From: Chara braunii
Taxonomy: Eukaryota > Streptophyta > Charophyceae > Charales > Characeae
Assembly (NCBI GenBank): GCA_003427395.1
Contig: BFEA01000811.1
Coordinates: 369,045-411,973 of the forward strand
Reading direction: 5' to 3'
DNA: 42,929 bases
In this document: piece by piece, positions 35,264 to 42,929 of the stretch
How the letters are laid out: each line of letters starts with the position of its first letter
How positions within the stretch are numbered: position 1 is the first letter of the stretch
Notes under the pieces: model-generated
Seen by the model: only the letters and a program-made list of their open reading frames with translations
Database searches by the model: none
What the model was told of the DNA's origin: nothing
Made by a program: the position numbers and the translations under genes

Positions 35264-35971
35264 TCAGATTAAGGCGATCCATCTGCTGACTGTTGGATCT
35301 ACCTGTTGATGCTTTTTAATGGCACCAATCACAACAGATGCATCAATTCTCATGATGAATCTTCTTCCTAGTACGTAGTGCCTAAAACATCTGAGGCTAT
35401 GAATGATTGACAGTAGTTCTTTCTTGAATTGAGTGTAGCCTCTTTCTATTGAATTGAGAGTCCGACTCTCAAATCTCAGAGGTCTCTCTCTCCCATTTTC
35501 GTCTTTCTGAATGAGCACTCCTCCCAGAGTAACTGGTCCTCCATCTGCCTCAATGATGAACAACCTTGCCTCCTCATCATCATAATATGACACTCCCAGC
35601 ACTACACCGCTATCTTTTAGTTTTTCTTGTAATGTTTCTGCTGCAGCTTGTCTTTTATCATTCCATGCTAAATTAGCCTCTTGCCTTACCATCTCCCTCA
35701 GAGGTTCTGCAAGGGTAGCAAAATGAGGAATAAAAATCCTCCAGAATCCGCAGACTCCCAAGAAGCTCCTGACATATGTCACTCTTTTGAGGGGCAGAGG
35801 CCAGTTTAGGATTTTATCTATCTTCTTGGGATCCAGACTCCTACCCTTGGAGAAACATCTGAAGCCCAAGATTATCACCTCTGGATGAAAGAGAAGGGAC
35901 TTTGGCCCACTGGCAGTCAGATTATATTTCTGAAGTCTTTCTAGGACCATCTTAACTCCTTCAGCATGTTT
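35264..35971 (-). pseudogene. pol: RT thumb and RNase H (broken)
   Basis: Frame between TAG (35972-35974) and TGA (35264-35266). The RT tail carries SGPKSLLF, VIILGFRC and FLGVCGFWRIFIPHF, the conserved LG..C/GR and FLG.C...R.FI patterns of Ty3/gypsy RT. The RNase H follows with Asp in IEADGGPVTLGGVL, Glu in YTQFKKELLSIIHSL and Asp in MRIDASVVIGAI, all three in expected order. RNase H removes the RNA strand of the RNA-DNA hybrid during reverse transcription. Catalytic residues appear intact, so decay is by stop codons rather than active-site loss. Confidence 0.88.
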
Positions 35972-36190
35972 CTAGACAAACTTTCTGACTCCCCCTGCGA
36001 CCAAAGTCTCATTCCTTACCAGAGGCCCTTTTACAGGATTGTCATCAATGTATGGACTGGTTATCTCAGGGAAAATATCCTGCATGACTTTGATCATATC
36101 TCTTTGAACCACTGCCACGCCGTTAGTCCAACCCTGAGGTACCACACACATCTGAATAAGCCCCCTTGGCGTGTGCATGACAGTCATTGG
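35972..36190 (-). pseudogene. pol: RT palm with YIDD (broken)
   Basis: A 72-codon piece between TAA (36191-36193) and TAG (35972-35974), in frame with both neighbours. It contains TPRGL, the VVPQGWTNG region (motif B, fingers-palm) and the catalytic YIDD box followed by NPVKGP. From memory, an (F/Y)(I/L)DD..PVKGP arrangement is typical of a Ty3/gypsy group common in fungi. RT copies the element RNA to DNA. Confidence 0.9.
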
Positions 36191-36849
36191 TTAGCTAGTG
36201 GGATCAATAGGGAACTGATCATAGCCAGAATACAGATCAACCAAATAATAAATGCATCGACCAGCAAAGGATTCAGAGAGGAGATCAGCATTGGAAAAAC
36301 TGTCTGCATCACGTACCGTCACAGAATTGAGCTTCTGAAAATTTTGTATCCACCTTAGCCCGCCCCCTGGTTTCCAGAAATAAAACCAGTGGTTAGCATA
36401 TGATCCATCAGCAGGTTCAGCAACATTAGATGCAATTTTTTTGTCAAGGTACTTTACAACTTCTGCCTCTTCCTTCAGGGCATACTTGGTTGGCCTATCA
36501 TTCCATGGAACATGATCAACTGTCCAAATTTTGGCCATCTTGATCATGTCCACGTCCAATCGCCCTCTCTCTTCATCATTAAAGGAGAAAGCACCTGAGA
36601 ATTCCTGACACATCTTGAAGATATATTCTTTCTCTTTAGGCAGGATAAACTGATCCGAGCCAACCTTCATCGTGTCAAACCTCTCTCTGGTGACCCCGTT
36701 CTCCAGTTTTGCCGATTCTCTCAATGCTTTTATAATCTTCCTCTCCTTTTCCAATGCTTCATCATAATTTTTTTTTATTAGGACTGCCACCAGGTTCTTC
36801 TTCACCCCCTTGGGCTTATATTTTCTTTTCGACCCAGTGCCTATTTTCC
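36191..36849 (-). pseudogene. pol: RT fingers and palm start (broken)
   Basis: First part of pol, in the -1 frame relative to gag-pro and entered at the slippery site 36850-36856; no ATG of its own is needed. Features in order: a basic start (KRKYKPKGVKK), a spacer, WNDRPTKYALKEEAEVVKYL, the FYFWKPGGGLRWIQNFQKLN motif (RT fingers) and motif A YYLVDLYSGYDQFPID with the first catalytic Asp. It ends at TAA 36191-36193 inside the RT domain. The whole pol frame runs on for about 1,065 codons to 33644 with seven stops and no frameshift. Confidence 0.9.
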
Positions 36850-39261
36850 TAAAAAAAGGTGAGTCGATGCAAATTTTAGTTTCATCTTCCCACCTTCAGC
36901 AGTTTCTACAGCTTTCTTGAATGCTTCAATTTGCCCATCCTCATCCTCGAGTTTGCCAAGGGTTTTTATCATTTTCGAAACTTGATTGATGCCTACTGAA
37001 ATCTCTTCTTTTACTCCCTGTTCTCCTTCCGCTTTTAGTTTCCTAACCTTTTCAGTGGACTCTTCTCTCCTGATTGAATTAGCGGACAATTGGTGCTTGA
37101 AGTCATTTTTCGTACTGACCATAAAGGTCTGCTCTTGAGCAGTCTCGGGGTCCTGTAAACTGATCCAAGATGACCCCTCATGACTGAAAAATTGGACCGC
37201 CTCCATCCTATGCAAGAATAGAGTTCCCAATATACAGTCGTGGTTCAGATCCGGTACTAAAAAACCCAGCAACTCCACAGTCATTGTCCCAACCCTGATA
37301 GGTAAATTATCAATAAATTCTGTCACGAACAACTCTCCTGCAATATTGCTCAGTGAAAGAAGTATCATCTCTGCCCAAGAGTCCACTAGGGCTAGAATCT
37401 TCACTTGATTAATACGAATTGTAAGATGTCGACACCTCATGGTTCCAAATCTCATTTTGCAACCTGGAAGTGACTTGTTCACTTGGTTGGGAAAAAAGAC
37501 TGACCCCAAATAATTAACTTCCAATTTTTTCTTCTGAATTAACCTTTTCAACTCTTCTCTCAGTTTGGGTGTTAGTGTCATTGCTTCCTTGAAAGACAAT
37601 GTCACTTCCGTCTCTTCCAACATTTTAGTAATTACATCAGAAATCATTGTCCCATCATCCAAATCACTCTTAGGAATAAATTTTCTCTTTCTCCCCTGTT
37701 CACTCTTTTCTTGTGAGCGTTCTTGTTCAGGGTCATCAAGGATGTTAATCAATGACTCTTCAGCTTTCCTTCTTTTTTTTCCCTCTATCATTTGAGGTGT
37801 CATACGGGTTTGGAGGTTTCTTACTTCACCAATCTGGACACTTAGTTCCATGACGAGTTCTGGGGGTAAATCGTCGTGAAACGACATCATGTTAGCCAGA
37901 AAGCAAACCCTCTCATTGGGAGAGAATTTTACTGATTCAGAAGACATCTGAGAAGTAGAATTCCCTTCTAATGGAGACTCATTTGTAGAAGTCTCACTGG
38001 GCACACACTCTGTTAACGTCAAGGACTGCAAAGGTAGCCCATTCGTGGTATGAGGGTCACTTGTTCCGTGTATCAGTTCATTAGGCAATTCTCCAATAAG
38101 GGAATGAACATTCACATTAGCCTTTCTCTTCTGTTTAATCTTCATCTTTTCATCATGTTTAAGAGCAAGAAGCCTCATACCTCCTGGATGTCTGGGGTCC
38201 AACTTATTCCATGAACTATCACAGACATGACCCATTGCATCTTTCTTTGCCACCCCACTCCTTACATCCTTCTCAAGAGGCTTGCAATAGGTAGTAGTAT
38301 GACCCCCTTCACCACAGTAGTAGCAAGTAAAACTCCTCTTAGGACGGTTATCATATTTTCTTCTTTCTCTGTTTCCTCCATCACCATTCTTTCCATTCAT
38401 TTTGGATCTGGAAGAATCCCCTTTCTTACTATAGTTTTCGTTGTCATCATCATTGTCATCATCTTCCTCACTTAATGCCTTTTTTTTTTCCCTGTCATCC
38501 ACGACATGCGTTGCAGGCCTTGCAGATATAAAGTTAGCCATCACTTTTTGAAGAATATTCTCAGCAGTCAGATTGCTTCCTCTATTCATTCCATTCTCAG
38601 TCTCCCAGTCCTCGGCCACAGTACTGATCTGATCCAGTGACCATTTCTTATGGGAGACACTAGGTAGAGTTCTTATGATTGCAACCATTTTATCCCATCT
38701 GAGAGCATAGTGCTGAGCTTGATTAAGAACTGCTTGCCTTTCAGTGTCAGTAAAATTTGTCAAAAATATATGGCATCTTTGAGCTTCATCCAGATATGAA
38801 ATTCTTCTTGCTGTTCGGATAAAGGCCTGAAGAAAAACATTGAAAGTGTCATATTTAGCTCTTCTGATGTTGAGTAAGTCCTTAGTTGTGGTTGAAACTG
38901 AATCTTTCTCAAATTCATTTTTCAGTCTCTCCTTGACCTCTTCCCAGGTAGTGACCCCCTCCATCAATTCCTGAACTGCCAGTCTTGAGTCAGTATCACA
39001 ATAAGATAGAGGGTGCTTAAGCCGTTGTTTGTCTGTCAAACTATAATTGAGTCCAAATAATCCATACTCGTCCAAAAAATCATTGACCTGGGGTCTTGTG
39101 AAACATGGAATCCTCTCATCTGACCTCTTTGCTCTTGCGATATCTGACCCTCCTTTTATAGTTTCTACTCTCTTGAGCAGTTCCCGTATAACCCCAACCA
39201 GGGTCTCTTCATTAGTCCCTGCAGAAGAACTCCACCTTTCTCGTCCTGCCATCTTGACCAT
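36841..39261 (-). CDS. gag: Gag-protease ORF of a Ty3/gypsy-type retroelement
   Basis: 806 codons, uninterrupted, from ATG (39259-39261) to TAG (36841-36843); a second ATG is the fourth codon. Residues about 45-210 form an alpha-rich capsid-like region (FTRPQVNDFLDEYGLFGLNY, W..VKE.L..EF) resembling gag of fungal Ty3 elements. Residues 313-326 are a C-x2-C-x4-H-x4-C zinc knuckle (CYYCGEGGHTTTYC), which binds element RNA. An aspartic-protease-like region follows with ALVDSWAEMILLS: D627 and S628 are present, but the Gly expected after D-S/T is Trp629, from a single base difference. Gag would build particles and the protease would mature them; activity is doubtful. In-frame sequence upstream (39262-39357) is also protein-like, so the native start may lie further upstream. 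Confidence 0.88.
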   Translation of the reverse strand: MVKMAGRERWSSSAGTNEETLVGVIRELLKRVETIKGGSDIARAKRSDERIPCFTRPQVNDFLDEYGLFGLNYSLTDKQRLKHPLSYCDTDSRLAVQELMEGVTTWEEVKERLKNEFEKDSVSTTTKDLLNIRRAKYDTFNVFLQAFIRTARRISYLDEAQRCHIFLTNFTDTERQAVLNQAQHYALRWDKMVAIIRTLPSVSHKKWSLDQISTVAEDWETENGMNRGSNLTAENILQKVMANFISARPATHVVDDREKKKALSEEDDDNDDDNENYSKKGDSSRSKMNGKNGDGGNRERRKYDNRPKRSFTCYYCGEGGHTTTYCKPLEKDVRSGVAKKDAMGHVCDSSWNKLDPRHPGGMRLLALKHDEKMKIKQKRKANVNVHSLIGELPNELIHGTSDPHTTNGLPLQSLTLTECVPSETSTNESPLEGNSTSQMSSESVKFSPNERVCFLANMMSFHDDLPPELVMELSVQIGEVRNLQTRMTPQMIEGKKRRKAEESLINILDDPEQERSQEKSEQGRKRKFIPKSDLDDGTMISDVITKMLEETEVTLSFKEAMTLTPKLREELKRLIQKKKLEVNYLGSVFFPNQVNKSLPGCKMRFGTMRCRHLTIRINQVKILALVDSWAEMILLSLSNIAGELFVTEFIDNLPIRVGTMTVELLGFLVPDLNHDCILGTLFLHRMEAVQFFSHEGSSWISLQDPETAQEQTFMVSTKNDFKHQLSANSIRREESTEKVRKLKAEGEQGVKEEISVGINQVSKMIKTLGKLEDEDGQIEAFKKAVETAEGGKMKLKFASTHLFLGK
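36850..36856 (-). promoter_or_regulatory. Candidate -1 ribosomal frameshift site T TTT TTA
   Basis: On the minus strand the gag-pro codons CTT TTT TTA GGA AAA TAG contain the heptamer T TTT TTA in the zero frame, two codons before the stop. Pol is open in exactly the -1 frame from this point. This is the standard arrangement for gag-pol expression by -1 slippage. No strong downstream pseudoknot was seen by eye; only a weak TGGG/CCCA pairing follows. Confidence 0.75.
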
Positions 39262-39357
39262 ATGTTTTTTCTGGATATTCTCTTCTCTCTTTCTGTCACT
39301 CTTGTCCTCTTCTGCTTTTGCCCTTCAATCTCTTACTTTTCTACCAAGGGATACAGA
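39262..39357 (-). pseudogene. Charged linker between repeated domains and gag
   Basis: In the gag frame, 32 codons with one TGA (39325-39327) after the TAG at 39358-39360. The residues are highly charged (RAKAEEDKSDRKREEN) and run straight into the gag ATG. Frame sharing with unit 5 upstream suggests that the domain array and gag once formed one ORF. Confidence 0.45.
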
Positions 39358-39579
39358 CTAGTTTCTTTCTTCTCTTGTCTGCTCCCCCCCTTGAGAATTC
39401 TGTACATATAGGGTATAAGCAATAATGGATTGGGTAGTGATCAAGGACAGTGCAATCCTTCTCAACCTTCCAATGTAGCCTTCAATCAATTTTCTTTCAT
39501 CATCTCTACTCAATCTTCTATCATACCCTTTTATAGTACCCCGAATCATAAAATATCGAGTCAGGTCTATAATCTCATA
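39358..39579 (-). pseudogene. Unknown repeated domain, unit 5 (gag-proximal)
   Basis: Open between TGA (39580-39582) and TAG (39358-39360), in the same frame as gag. It reads IRGTIKGYDRR, then LSRDDERKLIEGYIGRLRRIAL and the strand SIIAYTLYVQN. This parallels unit 4 (VEGTLRISFKN, LSTLDELEFL...RMRDSAL, EIRYLLKVVKV). The upstream half of the domain is shortened or lies in a broken frame. Function unknown. Confidence 0.5.
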
Positions 39580-39593
39580 TCAAATTGCATCGT

Positions 39594-39893
39594 TTACGGC
39601 CCACTATTGACCCTTCTTGCAAGAGAGACCCGTTCCCGAGAAGTGTGATATGATACTCTCTTAGTAGTTCCCACTTTCACCACCTTTAATAGATAGCGTA
39701 TCTCAGTCTGGTCAGTAACAATTCTTAGGGCAGAATCTCTCATGCGATCAAAGAAAGGCTGTAAAAACTCAAGCTCATCTAGGGTAGAAAGATTCTTGAA
39801 AGAGATCCGAAGAGTCCCTTCTACCTTGACTATTCTACCTTCCAACACAACTCCTAGTGTCAGTTGTTCGGTCAAGCTGGGAATTGTTAAACA
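39594..39893 (-). pseudogene. Unknown repeated domain, unit 4
   Basis: Open from after a TGA (39894-39896) to 39594. It is in the third frame relative to unit 3, overlapping its end, so a one-base deletion or a splice is needed to join them. The first strand TLGVVLEGRI and following VKVEGTL correspond to VVLACFLEGDIYDIRPYV of unit 1. The helix DELEFLQPFFDRMRDSALR and strand EIRYLLKVVKV follow. It supports the view that units 1-3 and 4-5 are one domain family with diverged members. Confidence 0.5.
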
Positions 39894-40459
39894 TCATAAG
39901 CAATATCTGAAAGGTAGATCTCATGTTGGACATAATCAGGGATCTCGAATCTGTGTTTTAAGGTACTCAAAAGTAGGGATTTTATCATCACAGTGGAGTC
40001 TTTTTCTCTTGCTCTACCAATCTCAGCAATAGCTTCCAGCAGAGGCATCCAATCTCTCCTGTCTTCAAATACCTTAGTAATTGAGAACTCAGGGAGCCTC
40101 TCAAATCGTATCACTTCCTTCCCCCAGGTTATCTTTCTTTTTAACTTTTCAAGTCACTCCTTGGTTCTTATGAGATTAATATAAGCACATGTCTGACACT
40201 TCAAGTAATCATCTTCCTTTTCTAGGCCTGCCGGTACATAAATCCTTACGTCCAGGCTGCCAGTACTCAGGAATTTGACCACTGGAATGTGAAATATTAT
40301 GGACCCTCTTACACAAGTTCCATATCTCAGGATCACAAAAGGATTATCACACCCTATCACCTCATAGATTTTACCCCTTACAGTAGTTATCCTGGCTACT
40401 GAGAGTATTTTTCTTGGGCCCCCTTCACTTTCAATGCAAACTTTATCATGGTATCCCAA
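39887..40459 (-). pseudogene. Unknown repeated domain, unit 3
   Basis: One frame with a single TGA at 40154-40156. It reads NPFVILRYG, the strand PVVKFLSTG, SLDVRIYVPAG (the RPYVKKG position), a helix segment broken by the TGA, KVIRF-like strand VIRFERLPEF, then RRDWMPLLEAIAEI, matching the NWDTMIKFAL of unit 2. Unit 2 and unit 3 overlap by about 60 bp in different frames, with an A-run (GAAAAATA) in the overlap where a one-base deletion would explain the shift. Confidence 0.6.
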
Positions 40460-40878
40460 TTGTCTTTAGATAGATTAATATCAGGTAAAGGAGGGACTGG
40501 AAGTCCATCAAAAACAATAAATCGAGTAGATCCAGTGAAACATTTGTTCTCTCTCTCAAGTCTCTTTTTCTCTTTCAGTACTACCTCTTCAGCAAATCCC
40601 CAGCATCTCCCATACACTGCATCAACACTTCTTTCTTTTGGGACATAAATTATCACATCATACACATCCAGATCCGTAAAATAGAATATCAGTACATATA
40701 ACCGTTCCTGCTCCCATCCGCTCTCGACCATCTCATAGCTGACAACCTCATATGGGAACACCCCTCTCTTACTTAGAGTGTTCAGTGACGTTAGGAGACA
40801 CTCAACTTCCTCTTGGCTTGGGCCTGAACCTCTGTTGAATTTCTGCCTTCTCTGTCTAATTCTTCTGCTGAAATTTCT
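40396..40878 (-). pseudogene. Unknown repeated domain, unit 2
   Basis: Same frame as unit 1 after its TAA. A basic-acidic linker leads to the domain: VFPYEVVSYE, the strand LYVLIFYF, DVYDVIIYVPKE, the helix GRCWGFAEEVVLKEKKRLER, the strand TRFIVFDGLPVPPLPD and KDNWDTMIKFALKV. Aligned by eye with unit 1 it shares FPYE/QY, the (V/I)YD(V/I) box, W..A......EK..L, the LP(I/V)P box and NW..(M/I)I. About 160 residues including linker. No known domain is recognised. Confidence 0.62.
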
Positions 40879-41280
40879 TTAGTTCTCATGACCACCGTTT
40901 TTTTTCTCCCTTGTCAATACCATGTTGATTATCGGCAGCCAGTTAGTCCCATCACAATAGCTGTCGGGTATAGGAAGAATCGAAACAGTCTCATATGTCA
41001 CTGACATTAAACCCCATTCCAGCTTAATTAATTTTTCCTTCTCATCATAAAGAGATTGGATTGCAATTTTCCATAACCAATTGAAGGTCTCACCGTCGTC
41101 AAAGTCTCCCTTCTTGACATAGGGACGGATATCATAAATATCTCCCTCCAAGAAGCAAGCCAGCACTACGCTGATAGCCGAATTGCCTGAACGGTCGACC
41201 CAACAATGCTCATACTGATAGGGGAATACAACAGAAAAATTATCGCTGACTTCCAACTTATTTTCGTAGCGCTGTCGAAC
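40879..41280 (-). pseudogene. Unknown repeated domain, unit 1
   Basis: Open from TAA (41281-41283) to TAA (40879-40881) with no ATG before the domain, so the N terminus lies upstream, in another exon, or has been lost. Landmarks: VVFPYQYEHCWVDRSG, the strand AISVVLACF, the box EGDIYDIRPYVKKG, the helix WLWKIAIQSLYDEKEKL, the strand SVTYETVSILPIPD and GTNWLPIINMVL. Predicted by eye as strand-strand-helix-strand-helix, about 125 residues. It recurs four more times downstream before gag and again at 24.8-30.2 kb on the same strand. No known family is recognised. Confidence 0.62.
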
Positions 41281-41329
41281 TTATGCATGCCGCAAAGGCT
41301 GTGACCAATTGTTGAATGAGGGTCTTGTG

Positions 41330-41485
41330 CTGTGTTTAACTAGTTATCAACATGGTGAACTTTTTTTCAATAGGTCGAACATGCTCTCCAACAGGTTTCC
41401 AACTTTTAGTGACCGACTCCAACATGGTTTCGTACAGGCTTCCAACATGAACCAACACGTTTCCAACATGGTTTCGTACTGTGGG
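41330..41485. repeat. Short TCCAACATG-type tandem repeat
   Basis: CTCCAACATGGTTTCGTAC / TTCCAACATGAACCAACACG / TTTCCAACATGGTTTCGTAC: about six degenerate units upstream of the domain array. No LTR resemblance to the pol 3' side. Confidence 0.7.
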
Positions 41486-42074
41486 CTAGTACTGCGACAA
41501 TGCGTTCTGTTGTTGTGTTATTTGGTCCCCACTAAGGGAATTATTTTATATCGCAGTGTTTTTTGTCGTTGTTCCAATTTCGACTACCTGGGATGTACTT
41601 GATCGTTTTGTCGTGGTCGTCGACAACTGGGGAGTGACGTTGAACATTGTGAACTTCAGCATACTTTGGCCGAAATCTTGCCCGCCGGGCAGACCGCCGC
41701 GATTTGAATTTGCGTGGCGTTAGTGCACCGCTGGGGCCCCGTATAGAGATATATGTTATTAAAAGATGGGTATTTTGGTTGCCGTACAACCAATGCAATT
41801 GCCTCATGAATCTGGACAGGGCAGCCTGAAATCAATTTTTCATTTTGTCATTACACTATTACGGGGAACCCAGCAGCAGGCGGGCGACACAAGGCACGTG
41901 TCAGGCACTTCAATCAAAATTGAACTGCCCAGTCCCCATGTCACTGTGCCTCCTCTCCGGTCGCCTCCCCCTTTGAATATCAGCAGTCTCTTGTCAGTGG
42001 CAGTTGGGGGGACCAACAACATATCTCAACGTGGCGGGCGCCAGGCTTCGGCGAGGATGGTGCGTGAGGTCAAT
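41486..42074. other. Unassigned intergenic sequence
   Basis: No supported gene or strong repeat. Confidence 0.45.
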
Positions 42075-42130
42075 GGGGTTTGAACCCGAGACCTCCTGAA
42101 ATCCACTTGCCTGCCTCACCAACTGTGCTA
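42075..42130 (-). repeat. tRNA-like SINE head with A and B boxes
   Basis: On the minus strand TAGCACAGTTGG (42119-42130) is a perfect match to the A-box consensus, and GGGTTCAAACCCC (42075-42087) is a B-box-like palindrome about 30 nt later, the spacing of a tRNA promoter. No convincing acceptor stem or anticodon arm forms, so a tRNA-derived SINE or pseudo-tRNA is more likely than a working tRNA gene. Confidence 0.5.
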
Positions 42131-42769
42131 GGCTGGTGGATCGAGGGCCCCGTATCAACAGCTGGCGTGGTGCACAAGAAACGGTAGGGAAAACAAAGGT
42201 GCGGCCAGTGTTTTTTTGGGGGGGTAACTTCGACGCAGTCACGAAAACAGTTTGTAATTGCACTTCAGCCAATCCCCCAAATACAACCCTCCCCCCCCCC
42301 CCGAGACCCCAGCGGACCCACTTCCCAACCTTGTGGAAGCGAGATTTTCCCCACACCCTGTTACAAACTCAAACCCTGACTCTCCCGTGGTTTTGGGCCT
42401 CACCGCAGTATTATTGAAATGTATGCTGTACGAGAGTGAATCTTCCGCTAGAACATGGAAAGATACACGACCATGATTTTTGTCTTTTGTGCATTTCAAG
42501 AGTAGTGCAGCGAGGCCCTTTGTTCTTTTTTTTTTTTTTTTTGCCGGTATCTGTGCCCATGTTCACACGTCGCCGCTGCCATTCCACAACGTGCGTTCGC
42601 CACGGACTGCCCTCCTGGCCTTCGTCGCTAACCGCTGCCCCCGCTGCCGTTGGAGCCATCGCCCCCGCCACTGCCGCCGCTGCAGCTAGAGCCATCGCCA
42701 ACATTGCTGCCGCTGCCACTACTCACTGTACCCGGCGTCGTCCAGGTGAGGTCGTCCTCCCACTTCACC
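42131..42769. other. Unassigned sequence with homopolymer runs
   Basis: C, G and T runs lie near 42212-42223, 42290-42302 and 42527-42542. CCGCTGCCGCCGCTG-type repeats near 42630-42720 give Ala/Gly-rich frames. No supported gene. Confidence 0.45.
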
Positions 42770-42929
42770 CGCCTCCACCACCTCCTCCTCCTCCTCTTTC
42801 TCCTCCTCCTCTTCGTCCTCCTCCTCCTCCTCCGCATCCTCCTCCTCCTCCTCCTCCTCTACCTCCTCCCCCTCCTCCTCGTCCTCGACATCCTCCTCGT
42901 CCTCGTCCTCCTCCTCCTCCTCCTCCTCC
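42770..42929. repeat. (TCC)n microsatellite to window end
   Basis: At least 160 bp of TCC/CTC with TCG and TTC interruptions, running off the window. It could encode an acidic or basic run if inside a gene, but no flanking coding signal is visible. Confidence 0.95.

Noticed and set aside
36191-36805. Separate RT gene starting at an internal GTG near 36805
   Set aside because: The frame continues unbroken upstream to the slippery site and downstream past each stop; it is one pol frame, not several genes.
33644-41283. Alternative genetic code or stop readthrough explaining the in-frame stops
   Set aside because: All three stop codons occur in pol while the neighbouring gag-pro ORF uses a normal stop and has none inside; ordinary decay is simpler.
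42628-42837. Arg-rich minus-strand ORF
   Set aside because: By-product of the TCC/CTC repeat.

Overview
This is a gene-poor stretch of a eukaryotic nuclear genome. Long microsatellites (TG, TA, AAT, TAC and TCC runs), poly-T tracts, tRNA-derived SINE-like sequences, many dispersed and tandem repeats and an LTR-retrotransposon-type coding region all point that way. There is no operon structure, and I see no rRNA, intact tRNA gene or CRISPR array. The lineage cannot be fixed from the sequence. The gag and pol proteins recall Ty3/gypsy elements of fungi, especially basidiomycetes (a judgement from memory of that family), but such elements also occur in other protists and algae, so the host could be a fungus or an alga/protist.

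The only strong protein-coding region is on the minus strand between about 41.28 and 33.6 kb. Reading 5' to 3' on that strand it holds: five tandem copies of a repeated domain of roughly 100-130 residues that I do not recognise (41.28-39.36 kb); an intact 806-codon gag-protease ORF with a CCHC zinc knuckle and an altered protease active site (39.26-36.84 kb); a canonical T TTT TTA slippery heptamer just before the gag-pro stop; and a pol region in the -1 frame with reverse transcriptase, RNase H and DD35E integrase (36.84-33.6 kb). Pol keeps one frame throughout but carries seven stop codons. The domain array shares its last frame with gag and carries stops and three frame changes. No LTR pair or primer-binding site was found. 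Three clear further copies of the unknown domain, and two doubtful ones, lie on the same strand at 24.8-30.2 kb.

The rest is repeat-rich non-coding DNA. From left to right: (TG)n and the first copy of a roughly 300-bp dispersed repeat (0.1-0.4 kb; other copies at 13.1 and 21.7-22.05 kb); short CTCC-ACG-GGAG hairpins (1.5-2.0 kb); TAC and AAT microsatellites; a dispersed repeat of about 600 bp (4.1 and 22.5 kb); a long inverted repeat (7.7-8.1 kb); a poly-A-tailed SINE end (8.3 kb); a TIR transposon-like element inserted in (TA)n (10.06-10.82 kb); a 60-bp minisatellite (15.3-15.9 kb); a dense run of hairpins (16.2-17.1 kb); a 265-bp tandem duplication (17.6-18.16 kb); an array of 41-nt stem-loops with covarying stems (20.08-20.55 kb); CTGA-type degenerate repeats (25.4-25.8 and 33.3-33.45 kb); a second stem-loop array with a conserved loop (32.09-32.93 kb); a SINE-like tRNA head (42.08-42.13 kb); and a (TCC)n tract to the end.

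Two things deserve most attention: the tandem unknown domain fused upstream of a Ty3-type gag, and the recurring hairpin arrays whose loops are conserved while their stems change in a compensatory way.
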